Part shown: positions 47,298-56,737 of the stretch, in pieces
How positions within the stretch are numbered: the stretch's first letter is position 1
Layout: each line of letters starts with the position of its first letter
DNA from: an uncultured Acidimicrobiales bacterium
GTDB taxonomy: Bacteria; Actinomycetota; Acidimicrobiia; Acidimicrobiales; Bin134
DNA: 64,000 nucleotides
NCBI GenBank assembly: GCA_951813325.1
Contig: OX638350.1
Coordinates: forward strand, 2,771,954-2,835,953
Direction: 5' to 3'
Program-made: the position numbers and the translations under genes
The notes under the pieces: model-generated
The model's database searches: none
The model's input: the letters and a program-made list of their open reading frames with translations, nothing else
Told to the model about the DNA's origin: nothing

Positions 47298-48248
47298 TCA
47301 TTTGCCGCAAAACCGGTTTGTAGCGTTGACGGCCGCTTCTATCATGGCCGGCTCGCTGGCAAGGTGACCGCCGTCGACGACAACTAGCTCGCTATCCGGC
47401 CAAGCGCTGGCAAGCTCCTCCGCATTTGAGAGCGGGGCGCTGTTGTCGAGCCGGCCATGAATCAACACCGCCGGGATGTCGTGCAGGCGGTGGACATCGC
47501 TGATGATCTGACGTGGTTCGAGCCAGGCGCCGTGGTGGAAGTAGTGGGTGACGAGACGGGCGAACCCCATGCGGAAACGGAGATCGCCATATCTGGTATT
47601 CGGCTCGGCACCTGAGACCACCGCGTCCTCCCACCGACACCACTCAGCGGCAGCTTGTTCGCGAACACCGGGAACGGGGCTGTTGAGCAAGCGGTAGTAG
47701 GCACCGACGAGATCTTCATCTCGCCCGCTGGCCCCCGCCCCCGCGTGAAACCGTTCCCAGGCTTCCGGGAAGATGCGGCCGGCACCGTGATAGAGCCAGT
47801 GGATCTCCTCACGATCGGTGGTGGTCACCGCCACCAGCACGATCTCTGACACGCGCTCGGGGTGCCGCTGGCCATAGACGAGCGCCAGCGTCGAACCCCA
47901 ACTGCTGCCGAACAGAAGCCACCGATCGATTCCCAGATGGGACCGAAGCGCTTCCATGTCCCGCACCAAGTGGTCGGTGGTGTTGTGCTCAAGGCTCGTG
48001 GCAAAGTCACCGACATGGGGGGTGCTCCGGCCCGCCCCTCGCTGATCGAACAGCACGATCCGATAGCGAGTCGGATCAAAAAACCGCCGGTGCATAGGGG
48101 TGCAGCCGCTCCCCGGCCCGCCGTGCACAACTACAGCAGGCTTCCCCTCCGGGTTGCCGCAGATCTCCCAGTAGACGAGGTTGCCGTCGCCGACGTCCAA
48201 ATGGCCTGCTTCAAACGGCTCAGTTTCGGGGAAGAGGCCCGACTTCAT
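47298..48248 (-). CDS. pip: Prolyl iminopeptidase
   Basis: A 316-residue alpha/beta hydrolase of the S33 family. Family blocks are VVHGGPGSGCTPMHRRFFDP and IVLFDQRGAGRSTPH. The nucleophile is Ser in LLFGSSWGSTLAL, with Asp in LIHGRLDNSAPL and His in VVDGGHLASEP. It removes N-terminal proline from peptides in the cytosol. The ATG directly abuts the stop of the sulfotransferase gene upstream. Confidence 0.92.
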   Translation of the reverse strand: MKSGLFPETEPFEAGHLDVGDGNLVYWEICGNPEGKPAVVVHGGPGSGCTPMHRRFFDPTRYRIVLFDQRGAGRSTPHVGDFATSLEHNTTDHLVRDMEALRSHLGIDRWLLFGSSWGSTLALVYGQRHPERVSEIVLVAVTTTDREEIHWLYHGAGRIFPEAWERFHAGAGASGRDEDLVGAYYRLLNSPVPGVREQAAAEWCRWEDAVVSGAEPNTRYGDLRFRMGFARLVTHYFHHGAWLEPRQIISDVHRLHDIPAVLIHGRLDNSAPLSNAEELASAWPDSELVVVDGGHLASEPAMIEAAVNATNRFCGK

Positions 48249-49514
48249 TTATCCCTCAGACGGCACCTGGTACCGCTCGACGTAGTCGGCGAACTGCTCG
48301 CGGACCTCATCGGCGTCCAATCCGAACTGGTCCAGGGTGTAGCGGTGGCGGCCGAAGCGGTCTTGGGGGTTTTCCTCCATCCACGCCTGCATCTTGCGTT
48401 GGCCTAGATCGTCTAGCTCCATGCCGAAGTGGCGGTAGATGCGCTCTACTGAGCCCACGGGGTCGTCCATCAGCTCGGCGTACTGGAGGTCGAACACGGT
48501 GTCGTCTGATCCCTGTCGGTCGCGGAACTCGGTGCCCACGGCTACGCCGCGGAGGCACTTGTCCCGCCAGCGTCGGGCCACTCCGGCGAAGTCCACCCTG
48601 TCGGTGTTGGTGGCGTGGAGTGTGGACGTGAGGCTGGCCGCAGAGCCGACCACCTTCAACGGGTCGCGGTGGGTCCACACCACTCGGGCATCGGGATACA
48701 CGGCATATACGGCGTCCAGGTGCCAAATGTGGCCCGGGGTCTTGAGTGCCCACCGCTGAGTCGGGATGGTGGATTGCAGCACCTGCAAGCACAAGCGGTG
48801 GAACTCATAGGCCGGGACCATGTCGCAGCTCTCGAACCAGGCGCCGTATGAGTCGAACGTTCCCTGGGTCTCGAAGTGGATCGACTTGAACTCCCCGCCC
48901 AACAGCGACACGCACTCGGTGGGCAAAGTGGCCGCCATCGGGTGCATGGCCTGAACGCTTGGGGCGAGCTTGGCCAGCTGTCCCGTCCCTTTGGCCGAGG
49001 CGGCGATGCGGGGATCCTCCCGATGGTTCGACAGCGTGGGCGGAGGGGCCACCGTCGCGGCCTCCCAAGCCAGCACCGACCGGTTCTGTGGGTCGAGATC
49101 CAGCAGATTGCTGAGCAAGGTGGTCCCGGTGCGGGGCAGACCGGACACCACGATCGGAGCGGTGATCTGCTCTCGGGCTGCCTCGGGGTGTTGTTTGGCC
49201 CAATCGACCACCCGCAGTCGCAACTCCAGCGTGGATCCGAGCAGACCCCCTACGATCATCCGCCCCAACCAGCTCAGATTTCCCTCGTCGTTGATCGAGT
49301 TCACCAGGACCTCGAATCCCTCTTGCCAGCCGTCGCGGCCGAAATCGTCGAGCTTGGCCGACTTCTGGGCTTTGCTCACCAAGGCATCGGCGCTGAGCTG
49401 CCCATGTTTGGGGCGAATGCGGCGAACGGTGCGGCCGTAGCTGTTGAGCGCCCGCACTGCCATCGGAAGAGACGGCCCGTCGCCGGCCCGGACATCTCGC
49501 TCGGCATCGCTCAT
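48249..49514 (-). CDS. Sulfotransferase family protein
   Basis: A 421-residue protein from the ATG at 49514. The PAPS 5'-phosphosulfate loop is VVSGLPRTGTTLLSNLLDLD near residue 125. The 3'-phosphate site is VVWTHRDPLKVVGSAASL near 275. Such actinobacterial sulfotransferases act on lipids, sterols or other small acceptors. A longer frame upstream is a shadow of the acyl-CoA dehydrogenase gene. Confidence 0.88.
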   Translation of the reverse strand: MSDAERDVRAGDGPSLPMAVRALNSYGRTVRRIRPKHGQLSADALVSKAQKSAKLDDFGRDGWQEGFEVLVNSINDEGNLSWLGRMIVGGLLGSTLELRLRVVDWAKQHPEAAREQITAPIVVSGLPRTGTTLLSNLLDLDPQNRSVLAWEAATVAPPPTLSNHREDPRIAASAKGTGQLAKLAPSVQAMHPMAATLPTECVSLLGGEFKSIHFETQGTFDSYGAWFESCDMVPAYEFHRLCLQVLQSTIPTQRWALKTPGHIWHLDAVYAVYPDARVVWTHRDPLKVVGSAASLTSTLHATNTDRVDFAGVARRWRDKCLRGVAVGTEFRDRQGSDDTVFDLQYAELMDDPVGSVERIYRHFGMELDDLGQRKMQAWMEENPQDRFGRHRYTLDQFGLDADEVREQFADYVERYQVPSEG

Positions 49515-49549
49515 GGTGGCGTAGGATAACGCCCCAATGCCGGCTGCCC

Positions 49550-50635
49550 TCAGGCGGTGCCGGCGGCCAGGGCGTCGCCGATGCGCAGGAGTTGAGCAGT
49601 TGCGCCGCCCAACGACAACTCCAGGTGCTTGGCCCACACGTAGTAGCGCCACAGGGGGTAGTCGCGGTCCACCCCCATGCCCCCGTGGAGATGCTGGGCG
49701 GCGTTGGCCACCCGCTGTCCTCCATCGGCGGCCCAGTACTTGGCCACCGCCACCTCGGTGGCGGCCTCCAGCCCCTGGTCGAGCCGCCAGCACGCTTGCA
49801 GTGCGGTCAGCCGGATCGCCTCGGTGTCGATGTAGGCGTCGCCCACCCGCTGGCCCACGGCCTGGAAGGTGGCGATCGGGCGGTTGAACTGCTCCCGCTC
49901 GCTGGTATAGGCCGCAGTCAGGCGCAGCGCCTCGCTCACCACCCCCACAGCCACCGCACTCAGCGCGGCCGTGCACCGCTGGGCCAGCCAATCCACCGCC
50001 GCAGCGTCGGAACCCACCCGCTCAGCCGGCGCATCGGCCAGCATCACCACTCCCTCGGCCAGGCCGGAGGTGGTCTGCTGGGGGACAACCTCGACCGACG
50101 AGTCGGCCATGTCCACCAAGAACAGCCCGATATCGTCGCCCGCCGCGGCCGGAAGCACCAGGCAGTCGGCCTGCTCGGCAAACGGGACCATCTCCTTGGT
50201 TCCGGTCACGATCCAGCCATCGCCCGTCGCCGACGCCGAGGCTCTTGGGTCAACGGGGTCGCGGCCCGACTCCACCAGCGCGGGCGACACTAATACCGAT
50301 CCGTCGGCCATACCTGCTAGGAGATCGTGGTCGGGGCTGAACTCGGCCATCGCCATGGCTCCTACCGGGGCCAGAAGCGGCACCCGGGCAGTCGTGCGTC
50401 CCATCTCCTCCAGCATCAGGCAGGTCGCAAGAAACCCCAAGCCGCCTCCACCGCAGTCCTCCGGCAACGAGACACCTACGAGCCCGGCTTCGCCCAGCGC
50501 CCGCCACGCCTGGTCATCGTGGGTTACGCCATCGGCCTCCAGCTGCCTGTGCCGATCCGGGGTCGACTGATCGCCCAAGATCTGACGGCTCAGCTCGGCG
50601 ACCGCCTGCTCCTGCTCTGACAGGGAGAAATCCAC
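49550..50635 (-). CDS. Acyl-CoA dehydrogenase
   Basis: A 361-residue flavoenzyme from a GTG (VDFSLSEQEQAVAELSRQIL). Features are LVGVSLPEDCGGGGLGF, TGTKEMVPFA, YTSEREQFNRPIATFQAVGQ and AAQHLHGGMGVDRDYPLWRY. The catalytic Glu of classical members is not obvious, as in many FadE paralogues acting on steroid-like acyl-CoAs, which often work as heteromers. It lies 36 bp upstream of the sulfotransferase. Confidence 0.88.
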   Translation of the reverse strand: MDFSLSEQEQAVAELSRQILGDQSTPDRHRQLEADGVTHDDQAWRALGEAGLVGVSLPEDCGGGGLGFLATCLMLEEMGRTTARVPLLAPVGAMAMAEFSPDHDLLAGMADGSVLVSPALVESGRDPVDPRASASATGDGWIVTGTKEMVPFAEQADCLVLPAAAGDDIGLFLVDMADSSVEVVPQQTTSGLAEGVVMLADAPAERVGSDAAAVDWLAQRCTAALSAVAVGVVSEALRLTAAYTSEREQFNRPIATFQAVGQRVGDAYIDTEAIRLTALQACWRLDQGLEAATEVAVAKYWAADGGQRVANAAQHLHGGMGVDRDYPLWRYYVWAKHLELSLGGATAQLLRIGDALAAGTA

Positions 50636-50672
50636 TTGTGCAGTGTGGCACTCCTCTGACCTAGGGGCGCAT

Positions 50673-51713
50673 TTGAGCAAGAATGGCGCTCTGCATCTCA
50701 TTCGTATCTATTGGACTGCGCTTTGGCTGCTCGCCGCAATTGCCCTTCTGACGGCTTGCGGCACCGACGCGTCCCCTCCAGCGGTTTCACCGCAGGCGCC
50801 GACACCTGCGGAAGTGACGGCATCACCAGAGCCTTCGACATCTCCTGATCCCACTGTCCCAGCAGCCCGCCAACCCACCGCCCTACCGACAACCGCCGAA
50901 CCCACCGCCCAACCGACAACCCCCGAACCCACCGCCCAACCTTCGACCCCAACCCCAGAGCCCGCGGCCCCGGCCACACCAGATCCAACGGTCCCCGCAA
51001 GCCGGCCCCCCTCTTGGTCGGGAGCGCTCACCTATCAAGTGCTGGCCACCCATCCCCACGACACCTCGTCGTTCACCCAAGGGCTGCTGTGGTTCGACGG
51101 CCTGGTGTATGAGAGCACTGGACTGCGAGGGCAGTCCGTACTGCGGATCATGGAGCTGCCCACCAGTCGCGTGCTCCAGGAAGCACCCGGCGAGCCCCAT
51201 CACTTCGGTGAGGGCTTGGCCCTGGTGGACGACCGGCTTATCTGGTTGACCTGGCAAGCTGGCACGGCCACGGTCCACCACCGGGACACCCTCGAGCAAA
51301 CCGGCAGCTTCACCTACTCCGGCGAGGGCTGGGGGCTGTGCCACGACGGCGACCGCCTGGTGATGAGCGACGGGTCGAACACGCTCACCTTCCGCCACCC
51401 GAAGACCTTCGAGGTGCTGGGATCGGTGCCGGTAACCCGCGCCGATGGCAGCCCGGTCAACCGGCTCAACGAGCTGGAGTGCATCGGCGACGACGTGTGG
51501 GCCAACGTTTGGCTCACCGACCGCATCGTGGTCATCGACCCGGACACCGGCGCAGTGATCGCGGAGGCCGACATGGCCGGGATCATCAGCCCTCACCCGG
51601 TGTTGGCCGACAGCAACAACGTTCTCAACGGCATCGCCTACCGACCTGACACCGGTACATTCCTCATCACCGGCAAGCGCTGGCCCACGGTGTTCGAGGT
51701 CCGCTTTGAATGA
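50673..51713 (+). CDS. Glutaminyl-peptide cyclotransferase, secreted lipoprotein
   Basis: About 346 residues from the TTG at 50673, preceded by AGGGGC; a GTG at 50643 is an alternative. The signal peptide ends in a lipobox (ALLTAC, Cys29). A Pro/Thr/Ser/Ala-rich linker of about 95 residues with TAEPTAQPT-type repeats follows. The beta-propeller domain has TQGLLWFDGLVYESTGLRGQ, LNELECIGDDVWANVW and NVLNGIAYRPDTGTFLITGK. The enzyme forms N-terminal pyroglutamate on peptides at the cell surface. Confidence 0.88.
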   Translation: MSKNGALHLIRIYWTALWLLAAIALLTACGTDASPPAVSPQAPTPAEVTASPEPSTSPDPTVPAARQPTALPTTAEPTAQPTTPEPTAQPSTPTPEPAAPATPDPTVPASRPPSWSGALTYQVLATHPHDTSSFTQGLLWFDGLVYESTGLRGQSVLRIMELPTSRVLQEAPGEPHHFGEGLALVDDRLIWLTWQAGTATVHHRDTLEQTGSFTYSGEGWGLCHDGDRLVMSDGSNTLTFRHPKTFEVLGSVPVTRADGSPVNRLNELECIGDDVWANVWLTDRIVVIDPDTGAVIAEADMAGIISPHPVLADSNNVLNGIAYRPDTGTFLITGKRWPTVFEVRFE

Positions 51714-52419
51714 GACCGCGCGGGTTGCCGGAATAGATGCGGCCAAAGGCGGATGGGTCATGGCCACCACCGCCACCGCACCCGGCTCGCCAGTGGTTTT
51801 CTCCTTGTGGCCATCGTTCGCCGACGTGTGGGCCGAAGCCCGGTCGCAACAGGTGCTGGCCATTGGCGTTGACATGCCCATCGGACTCCCGGCCAAGGAC
51901 CTGCGGCGCTCCGATACCGAAGCCCGGGAGCTGCTCGGCCCCCGCCGCGCCTCGCTGTTTTGGACTCCGCCCCTATGCGTCCTCGGGGCAGCCGACCACG
52001 CCGAGGCCAACCGGAGGGCTCGAGCCCACACCGGCCGGGGCCTGTCTGTCCAAGCGTTCCACCTGCTGCCCAAGGTGCGAGAGGTGCGCGCTGAGCTGAC
52101 TCCAAAAGACCTCGCCCATCGGGCCCGGCCCCAAGCAGCCGAAGTCCACCCGGAGACCAGCTTCGCTGTGTTGGCGGGCAAGCCCATGGAAAGGTCCAAG
52201 CGCCAACTGCCGGGACAAGCCGAGCGCTTGGCCGTGCTCGTGCCGGAATTCTCCAACTTGGCTGAGGTGCCTGCTCCCGGGCCCGGCGCGACCATCGACG
52301 ACCTGCTCGACGCCGCCGCCGCGGCCTGGACCTCCCGGCGAATGGCGGCCGGAACCGCAATGATCCTGGGACCAGACGAGGTAGACGCCACCGGCTACCA
52401 GATGGCCATCTGGGCCTGA
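51706..52419 (+). CDS. DUF429 family protein
   Basis: A 237-residue RNase H-like-fold protein from a TTG overlapping the cyclotransferase stop by 8 bp. VAGIDAAKGGWVMATTA, IGVDMPIGLPA and AAEVHPETSFAVLAGKPM are the DUF429 hallmarks. Conserved Asp and Glu residues suggest a nuclease-like site, but no role is established. Confidence 0.82.
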   Translation: MNETARVAGIDAAKGGWVMATTATAPGSPVVFSLWPSFADVWAEARSQQVLAIGVDMPIGLPAKDLRRSDTEARELLGPRRASLFWTPPLCVLGAADHAEANRRARAHTGRGLSVQAFHLLPKVREVRAELTPKDLAHRARPQAAEVHPETSFAVLAGKPMERSKRQLPGQAERLAVLVPEFSNLAEVPAPGPGATIDDLLDAAAAAWTSRRMAAGTAMILGPDEVDATGYQMAIWA

Positions 52420-52422
52420 GCT

Positions 52423-53445
52423 CTACGACAACTCGGTGTAGCCGGGAGTCTCCAAGTGAGGGGTCTTGAGGTAGACCTTGGCCTCGGGCGAGCCCTGGAA
52501 CCGTCCATGGCTCCAGCGCACCTCCACATGGCCGTCCACATGCACGGGGGTGTCGGTGGCCTTGACGATCAGATCACCCCGCCAGCGCACCACCGGCTGC
52601 ACCCTGGCCTCCGGCCACACGTCGAACGATTTGAATGAGAACCGCTGCCGGAAGTCCCACGGGGTGTCCACCCGATAGCGCACCGGTCGACGGCGCTGGT
52701 CGGTGCCCAGCACGAAGTAGGGCGCAGGCTGGAGCCGCAGCAAACGCCACAGCGCCTCCTCCCGCCGGTTGGCTCGGCGACCCAGAGCCTTCAGCCATCG
52801 CTCGGCGGAAGCCTGCGACACCGCCACCGAGAACCAGTGGGCCGGCTCGGTCAGCGGTTCAGGCCAGCGGCGGGAGAAGGGCCTCTTCAAGCGACGGTGC
52901 TGATCGGCGCTCAGCTCAGTCACCGACCGTGGCAGATCGTCGAAGCCATCCTCATGGCCAGCCAGATACTCCCGAGCGGCCTGGTAAAGGGCCTGGTATT
53001 CCGGCAGCGCCACTTTGGCGTACCAGTCCCCCGCCGCCCCTTGCCTCACCGCCAACAACCGCTCGAACAAATGACCCGGCGACACGTTATGCAGCAGACT
53101 CGACCCGTACTTGCAGCTCACCAGATACACGTGGTCAATCCGCAGGTCAGCCGGCGTCTGCTCATAAGAGGGCGCTTGGTGCGGCCCCTTCCACTCCACT
53201 CGCTTTGGCCGCCGCCCACGCAGCCCGTCTTCGGCCGCGGCGAAGGCCACGCCGTTGGCCCAGGCCTCCTCGAACTGCAATCCGCACTTCCCCTCGGCCC
53301 GAGCTGCAACCAGCTTTTCGTAGTGGTGGCTCTCCACCCCCACCACCTCTGCGGGACGGGCCGCCAGCGCCTCATCCACCGACGCCAAGCCCAGCATCCC
53401 CAGTCCGGTGACGATCTCGGTCACCTCGGTGCGAAGCGTGGCCAT
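52423..53445 (-). CDS. Hypothetical protein
   Basis: A 340-residue protein from the ATG at 53445 (MATLRTEVTEIVTGLGMLGL). FEEAWANGVAFAAAEDGLRG, LRIDHVYLVSCKYGSSLLHN and VSPGHLFERLL give a D...xSxK arrangement loosely like PD-(D/E)XK nucleases. I cannot assign a family. It converges with the DUF429 gene. Confidence 0.6.
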   Translation of the reverse strand: MATLRTEVTEIVTGLGMLGLASVDEALAARPAEVVGVESHHYEKLVAARAEGKCGLQFEEAWANGVAFAAAEDGLRGRRPKRVEWKGPHQAPSYEQTPADLRIDHVYLVSCKYGSSLLHNVSPGHLFERLLAVRQGAAGDWYAKVALPEYQALYQAAREYLAGHEDGFDDLPRSVTELSADQHRRLKRPFSRRWPEPLTEPAHWFSVAVSQASAERWLKALGRRANRREEALWRLLRLQPAPYFVLGTDQRRRPVRYRVDTPWDFRQRFSFKSFDVWPEARVQPVVRWRGDLIVKATDTPVHVDGHVEVRWSHGRFQGSPEAKVYLKTPHLETPGYTELS

Positions 53446-53591
53446 CGCCCCATCTTGGCCGCTGAACTGCCGTGGTGCATGGAGTTCAACCGGAAAGCGG
53501 GAGGCAGAAGAGGAAGAGCGCACCCAAGATGCGAAACCGGATCCGATAATGGCATTCTTATGGGGTTCCCCTGAGCCCCCTGCGGAGTGAG

Positions 53592-54071
53592 ATGACGTTC
53601 AAAAAAGGTGACAAGGTTGTGTACCCCCACCACGGGGCGGCAACTGTCGTCAAAAAGGAGATGAAGGAGGCCTTCGGGGAGAAGTCCGAATACTTGGTGC
53701 TGCGCATGGCCCACGGCGAGATGGTGCTGTCGGTGCCCGTTGCCAAAGCCGAAGAGGTGGGAATGCGGTGGCCCATCTCCACCGAGGACGTGGAAGACCT
53801 GTTTGAGGTGCTTCGCAAGCGGGATGTGCGGGAGCCGGCCAACTGGAGCCGCCGGTTCAAGAACCACCAGGAGAAGCTCAAGTCGGGCGATGTCTACCAG
53901 GTGGCCGAGGTGGTGCGAAACCTGGCCCTGCGGGATCAGAACAAAGGTCTTTCCGCCGGCGAGAAGAGCCTGTTCACCAAAGCCCGCAACGTGCTCGTGT
54001 CGGAACTGAGCTTCTCGCTGAACGTGTCCGAGGATGAGGCCCTCGATCGAGTCGAGCAAGCCCTCTCCTAA
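53592..54071 (+). CDS. carD: CarD-family transcription regulator
   Basis: A 159-residue protein. The N-terminal RNA-polymerase-interacting Tudor-like domain has MTFKKGDKVVYPHHGAATVV and residues up to about 65. The C-terminal helical DNA-binding domain has WSRRFKNHQEKLKSGDVYQV and LSAGEKSLFTKARNVLVSEL. CarD stabilises open promoter complexes, notably at rRNA promoters, and is essential in mycobacteria. Confidence 0.95.
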   Translation: MTFKKGDKVVYPHHGAATVVKKEMKEAFGEKSEYLVLRMAHGEMVLSVPVAKAEEVGMRWPISTEDVEDLFEVLRKRDVREPANWSRRFKNHQEKLKSGDVYQVAEVVRNLALRDQNKGLSAGEKSLFTKARNVLVSELSFSLNVSEDEALDRVEQALS

Positions 54072-54136
54072 TCCCGCCTAACCGCGAAACAAGCTTCTCT
54101 CCCCCACCCTGCCGCCGAGTACCCTTGGCTCCAACA

Positions 54137-54211
54137 CGGGCTGTGGCGCAGTTTGGTCAGCGCACCTGCTTTGGGAGCAGGGGGTCGCCGGTTCAAATCC
54201 GGCCAGCCCGA
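54137..54211 (+). tRNA. tRNA-Pro (anticodon UGG)
   Basis: A 75-nt cloverleaf. The acceptor arm CGGGCTG pairs with CAGCCCG, followed by discriminator A. The anticodon stem CCTGC/GCAGG holds loop TTTGGGA, giving anticodon TGG. The T-arm contains GGTTCAAATCC. No CCA is encoded. It lies between carD and the ATP-grasp operon. Confidence 0.95.
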
Positions 54212-54251
54212 CTCGACAGGCGGTCATATCGGCAAAACCCGACCATTTAGA

Positions 54252-55718
54252 ATGGCAGCCATGTCCGCCGCCCCCGCCTTCTTCGATGAGGCAGTCGATG
54301 AACAGGGGCGCATCCGCGATCACTATCGGCCGGTGCAGGAGTGGTTCGACCGGCTTTCGCTGGAGCAGGTGAAGGCGCTCGAGGGGCAGCGCAACGAGTC
54401 TTTCCGCCGCCAGGGGATCACGTTCACGGTGTACGGCGGCGACGAGGGCACCGAGCGGACTTGGCCCATGGACCTTTTCCCCCGGGTCATCGACGCCGAG
54501 GAGTGGGCCATGCTGGAGCGGGGCCTGATCCAGCGGGTCACCGCCCTCAACCGGTTCCTAGACGACATCTACACCGGTGAGCAGGCCATCCTCCATGACG
54601 ACATCGTCCCCCGCCGGCTGATCACCTCGTGCACCGGCTTCGAGCGGGAGGCGATGAACGTGGCCGTCCCGCTGGGGGCCCGCTGTCTGGTGGCCGGCAT
54701 CGACTTGGTGCGCGGTGCCGACGGCACCTACCGAGTGCTGGAGGACAACCTGCGCAACCCCAGCGGCATCTCCTATGTGATCGAGAACCGGGCCGCCATG
54801 ACCAAGCTTTTGCCCGCGGCTTTCGCCGACCTGGCCGTCCGCTCGGTGGATCACTACGGCCGCTCGCTGCTGCGGGCCCTGCGCTCCATCGCCCCGCCGG
54901 CCTGCGGGGACGACCCCACCGTGGCGGTGCTCACCCCGGGCATATTCAACTCGGCCTACTTCGAGCACGCCTTTCTGGCCCGAAGCATGGGCGTGGAGCT
55001 GGTGGAGGGGCGCGATCTGGTGGTGGACGACCACGTCGTGGCCATGCGCACCACCCGGGGCCTGGAGCGCGTGGATGTGATCTACCGCCGCATCGACGAC
55101 CACTTCTTGGATCCGGTGGTGTTCAACGCCCAATCCACTCTGGGGGTGCCCGGCCTCATGGCCGCGGCTCGGGCGGGCACGGTGTCCATCGCCAATTCGG
55201 TGGGCAACGGGGTGGGCGACGATAAGGCGGTGTACGCCTATGTGCCCGACATGATCCGCTACTACCTGGGCGAGGAGCCGATCATCCCTAACGCCGACAC
55301 CTATCTGCTGTGGGAGGAGGACCAGCGGGCCGAGGTGCTGGAGCGGCTAGACCAGCTGGTGGTCAAGCCGGTGGCCGAGTCGGGGGGATACGGCATCGTG
55401 ATCGGTCCCACGGCCACCGACGCCGAGCTGGCCGAGGCCCGCGACAAGATCATGCAGGACCCCCGCAACTGGATCGCCCAGGAGGTGGTCAACCTGTCCC
55501 GGCTTCCGGCATGGGCGGGGGATGCATTCGCCCCCCGCCATATCGACCTGCGCCCCTTCGTGCTGTGCGGCGAGCAGGTGGAGGTGATTCCCGGCGGGCT
55601 CACCCGAGTGGCCCTGCGGGAGGGGTCGCTCATTGTCAACAGCTCCCAGGGAGGCGGTTCCAAAGACACTTGGGTTCTTGGCCGCCCCGACCAGCCCAAA
55701 CCAGAGGCCAATCGCTGA
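54252..55718 (+). CDS. Circularly permuted ATP-grasp type 2 protein
   Basis: A 488-residue protein (MAAMSAAPAFFDEAVDEQGR); the start could also be the ATG at 54261. Features are GITFTVYGGDEGTERTWPMD, RVLEDNLRNPSGISYVIENR, DDHFLDPVVFN, VKPVAESGGYGIVIGP and RHIDLRPFVLCGEQVEVIPG. It heads the conserved ATP-grasp, alpha-E, transglutaminase trio and is predicted to form peptide-like amide bonds. The longer frame upstream runs through the tRNA and is not coding. Confidence 0.92.
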   Translation: MAAMSAAPAFFDEAVDEQGRIRDHYRPVQEWFDRLSLEQVKALEGQRNESFRRQGITFTVYGGDEGTERTWPMDLFPRVIDAEEWAMLERGLIQRVTALNRFLDDIYTGEQAILHDDIVPRRLITSCTGFEREAMNVAVPLGARCLVAGIDLVRGADGTYRVLEDNLRNPSGISYVIENRAAMTKLLPAAFADLAVRSVDHYGRSLLRALRSIAPPACGDDPTVAVLTPGIFNSAYFEHAFLARSMGVELVEGRDLVVDDHVVAMRTTRGLERVDVIYRRIDDHFLDPVVFNAQSTLGVPGLMAAARAGTVSIANSVGNGVGDDKAVYAYVPDMIRYYLGEEPIIPNADTYLLWEEDQRAEVLERLDQLVVKPVAESGGYGIVIGPTATDAELAEARDKIMQDPRNWIAQEVVNLSRLPAWAGDAFAPRHIDLRPFVLCGEQVEVIPGGLTRVALREGSLIVNSSQGGGSKDTWVLGRPDQPKPEANR

Positions 55719-56737
55719 TGCTGGCCCGACATGCTGAGGACATGTTCTGGGCCGGCCGCTACCTGGAGCGGGCCGAGGACACCGCTCGGATGGTGCGGGC
55801 CACACTGCTCAGCACGGTGGCCGAGAGTCCAGTCCAGGCCATCGACCGGATGCAGAACCTGATCCGGACCCTGCGCGTAGAAGTTCCGACACCCTCTGAG
55901 GATGTGCAGTCCATGGCCGAGCACCTGACGAAATCTCCGCCGATGCTGCGGAGCGAGGCCGGGCTGAGCATCGATGTGCAGGCCGCAGCCTCCCGCCTTG
56001 TGGCCTTGCCCACGTTGGCCGGATCGGTGGTGTTCTGCATCGGCCGAGCCCGGGAGAACTTCCGGTCCTTGCGAGACCAGATCCCGTCGGAGCTGTGGGA
56101 GCAGATCAACCAGTTTTATCTGCGGCTTCGCCAAGACGACTTCGCCGCAACCATGGAGCACGACCCGTTCCAGACCCTGGAGTTCATACGAGTGAGCTGC
56201 CAGACGCTCAACGGAGCATTCGAGTCGTCCATGTCCCGCGGAGAGGGCTACCGGTTTTTGGTGTTGGGCCAGAACCTAGAGCGGGCGCTGATGACCTGCC
56301 GGCTCATCCAAAGCCGCTACCCCGCGATGGACGGATCGTCGTATGACGAGATGGCGCTCACCCTGCGGTCCGTGTCCGCACTGGAGGCCTATCAGCGAGC
56401 CCACCAGTCTTCCCCCCTGGCCGCCGACGTGGCCCGGTTCCTACTGGTCGACGACTTGTTCCCCCGATCCGCGCTCTATTGCCTGCGCTTGAGCGAAACC
56501 CAGGTCGAATCCCTGGCCCCCCAGGGAAAGCCCCCGCCTCTCCGCCGACTGGGCCAGCTGCGATCAGAACTGGAATACGCCGACTTCAACCACATGGTGT
56601 CCGATCTGCCCAGCCATTTGACCGCACTGGAATCAGGGGTGCGAGATGTGGCCGAACTGGTCAGCGACTACTTCTTCCGCAACGCCGAAGCCTTCGACCT
56701 CCACAGCCAGGCGATAAAGCCGGGAGCGTCGTCGTGA
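55718..56737 (+). CDS. Alpha-E domain protein (DUF403)
   Basis: A 339-residue all-helical protein starting MLARHAEDMFWAGRYLERAE, the hallmark N-terminus of the family, then EDTARMVR. Its ATG overlaps the ATP-grasp stop by 1 bp and its stop overlaps the next GTG by 4 bp. The family always travels with the ATP-grasp and transglutaminase proteins, but its own activity is unknown. Confidence 0.92.
   Translation: MLARHAEDMFWAGRYLERAEDTARMVRATLLSTVAESPVQAIDRMQNLIRTLRVEVPTPSEDVQSMAEHLTKSPPMLRSEAGLSIDVQAAASRLVALPTLAGSVVFCIGRARENFRSLRDQIPSELWEQINQFYLRLRQDDFAATMEHDPFQTLEFIRVSCQTLNGAFESSMSRGEGYRFLVLGQNLERALMTCRLIQSRYPAMDGSSYDEMALTLRSVSALEAYQRAHQSSPLAADVARFLLVDDLFPRSALYCLRLSETQVESLAPQGKPPPLRRLGQLRSELEYADFNHMVSDLPSHLTALESGVRDVAELVSDYFFRNAEAFDLHSQAIKPGASS

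Noticed and set aside
54153..54251. Upstream extension of the ATP-grasp frame
   Set aside because: It passes through the tRNA-Pro gene, so the start must lie at or after 54252.
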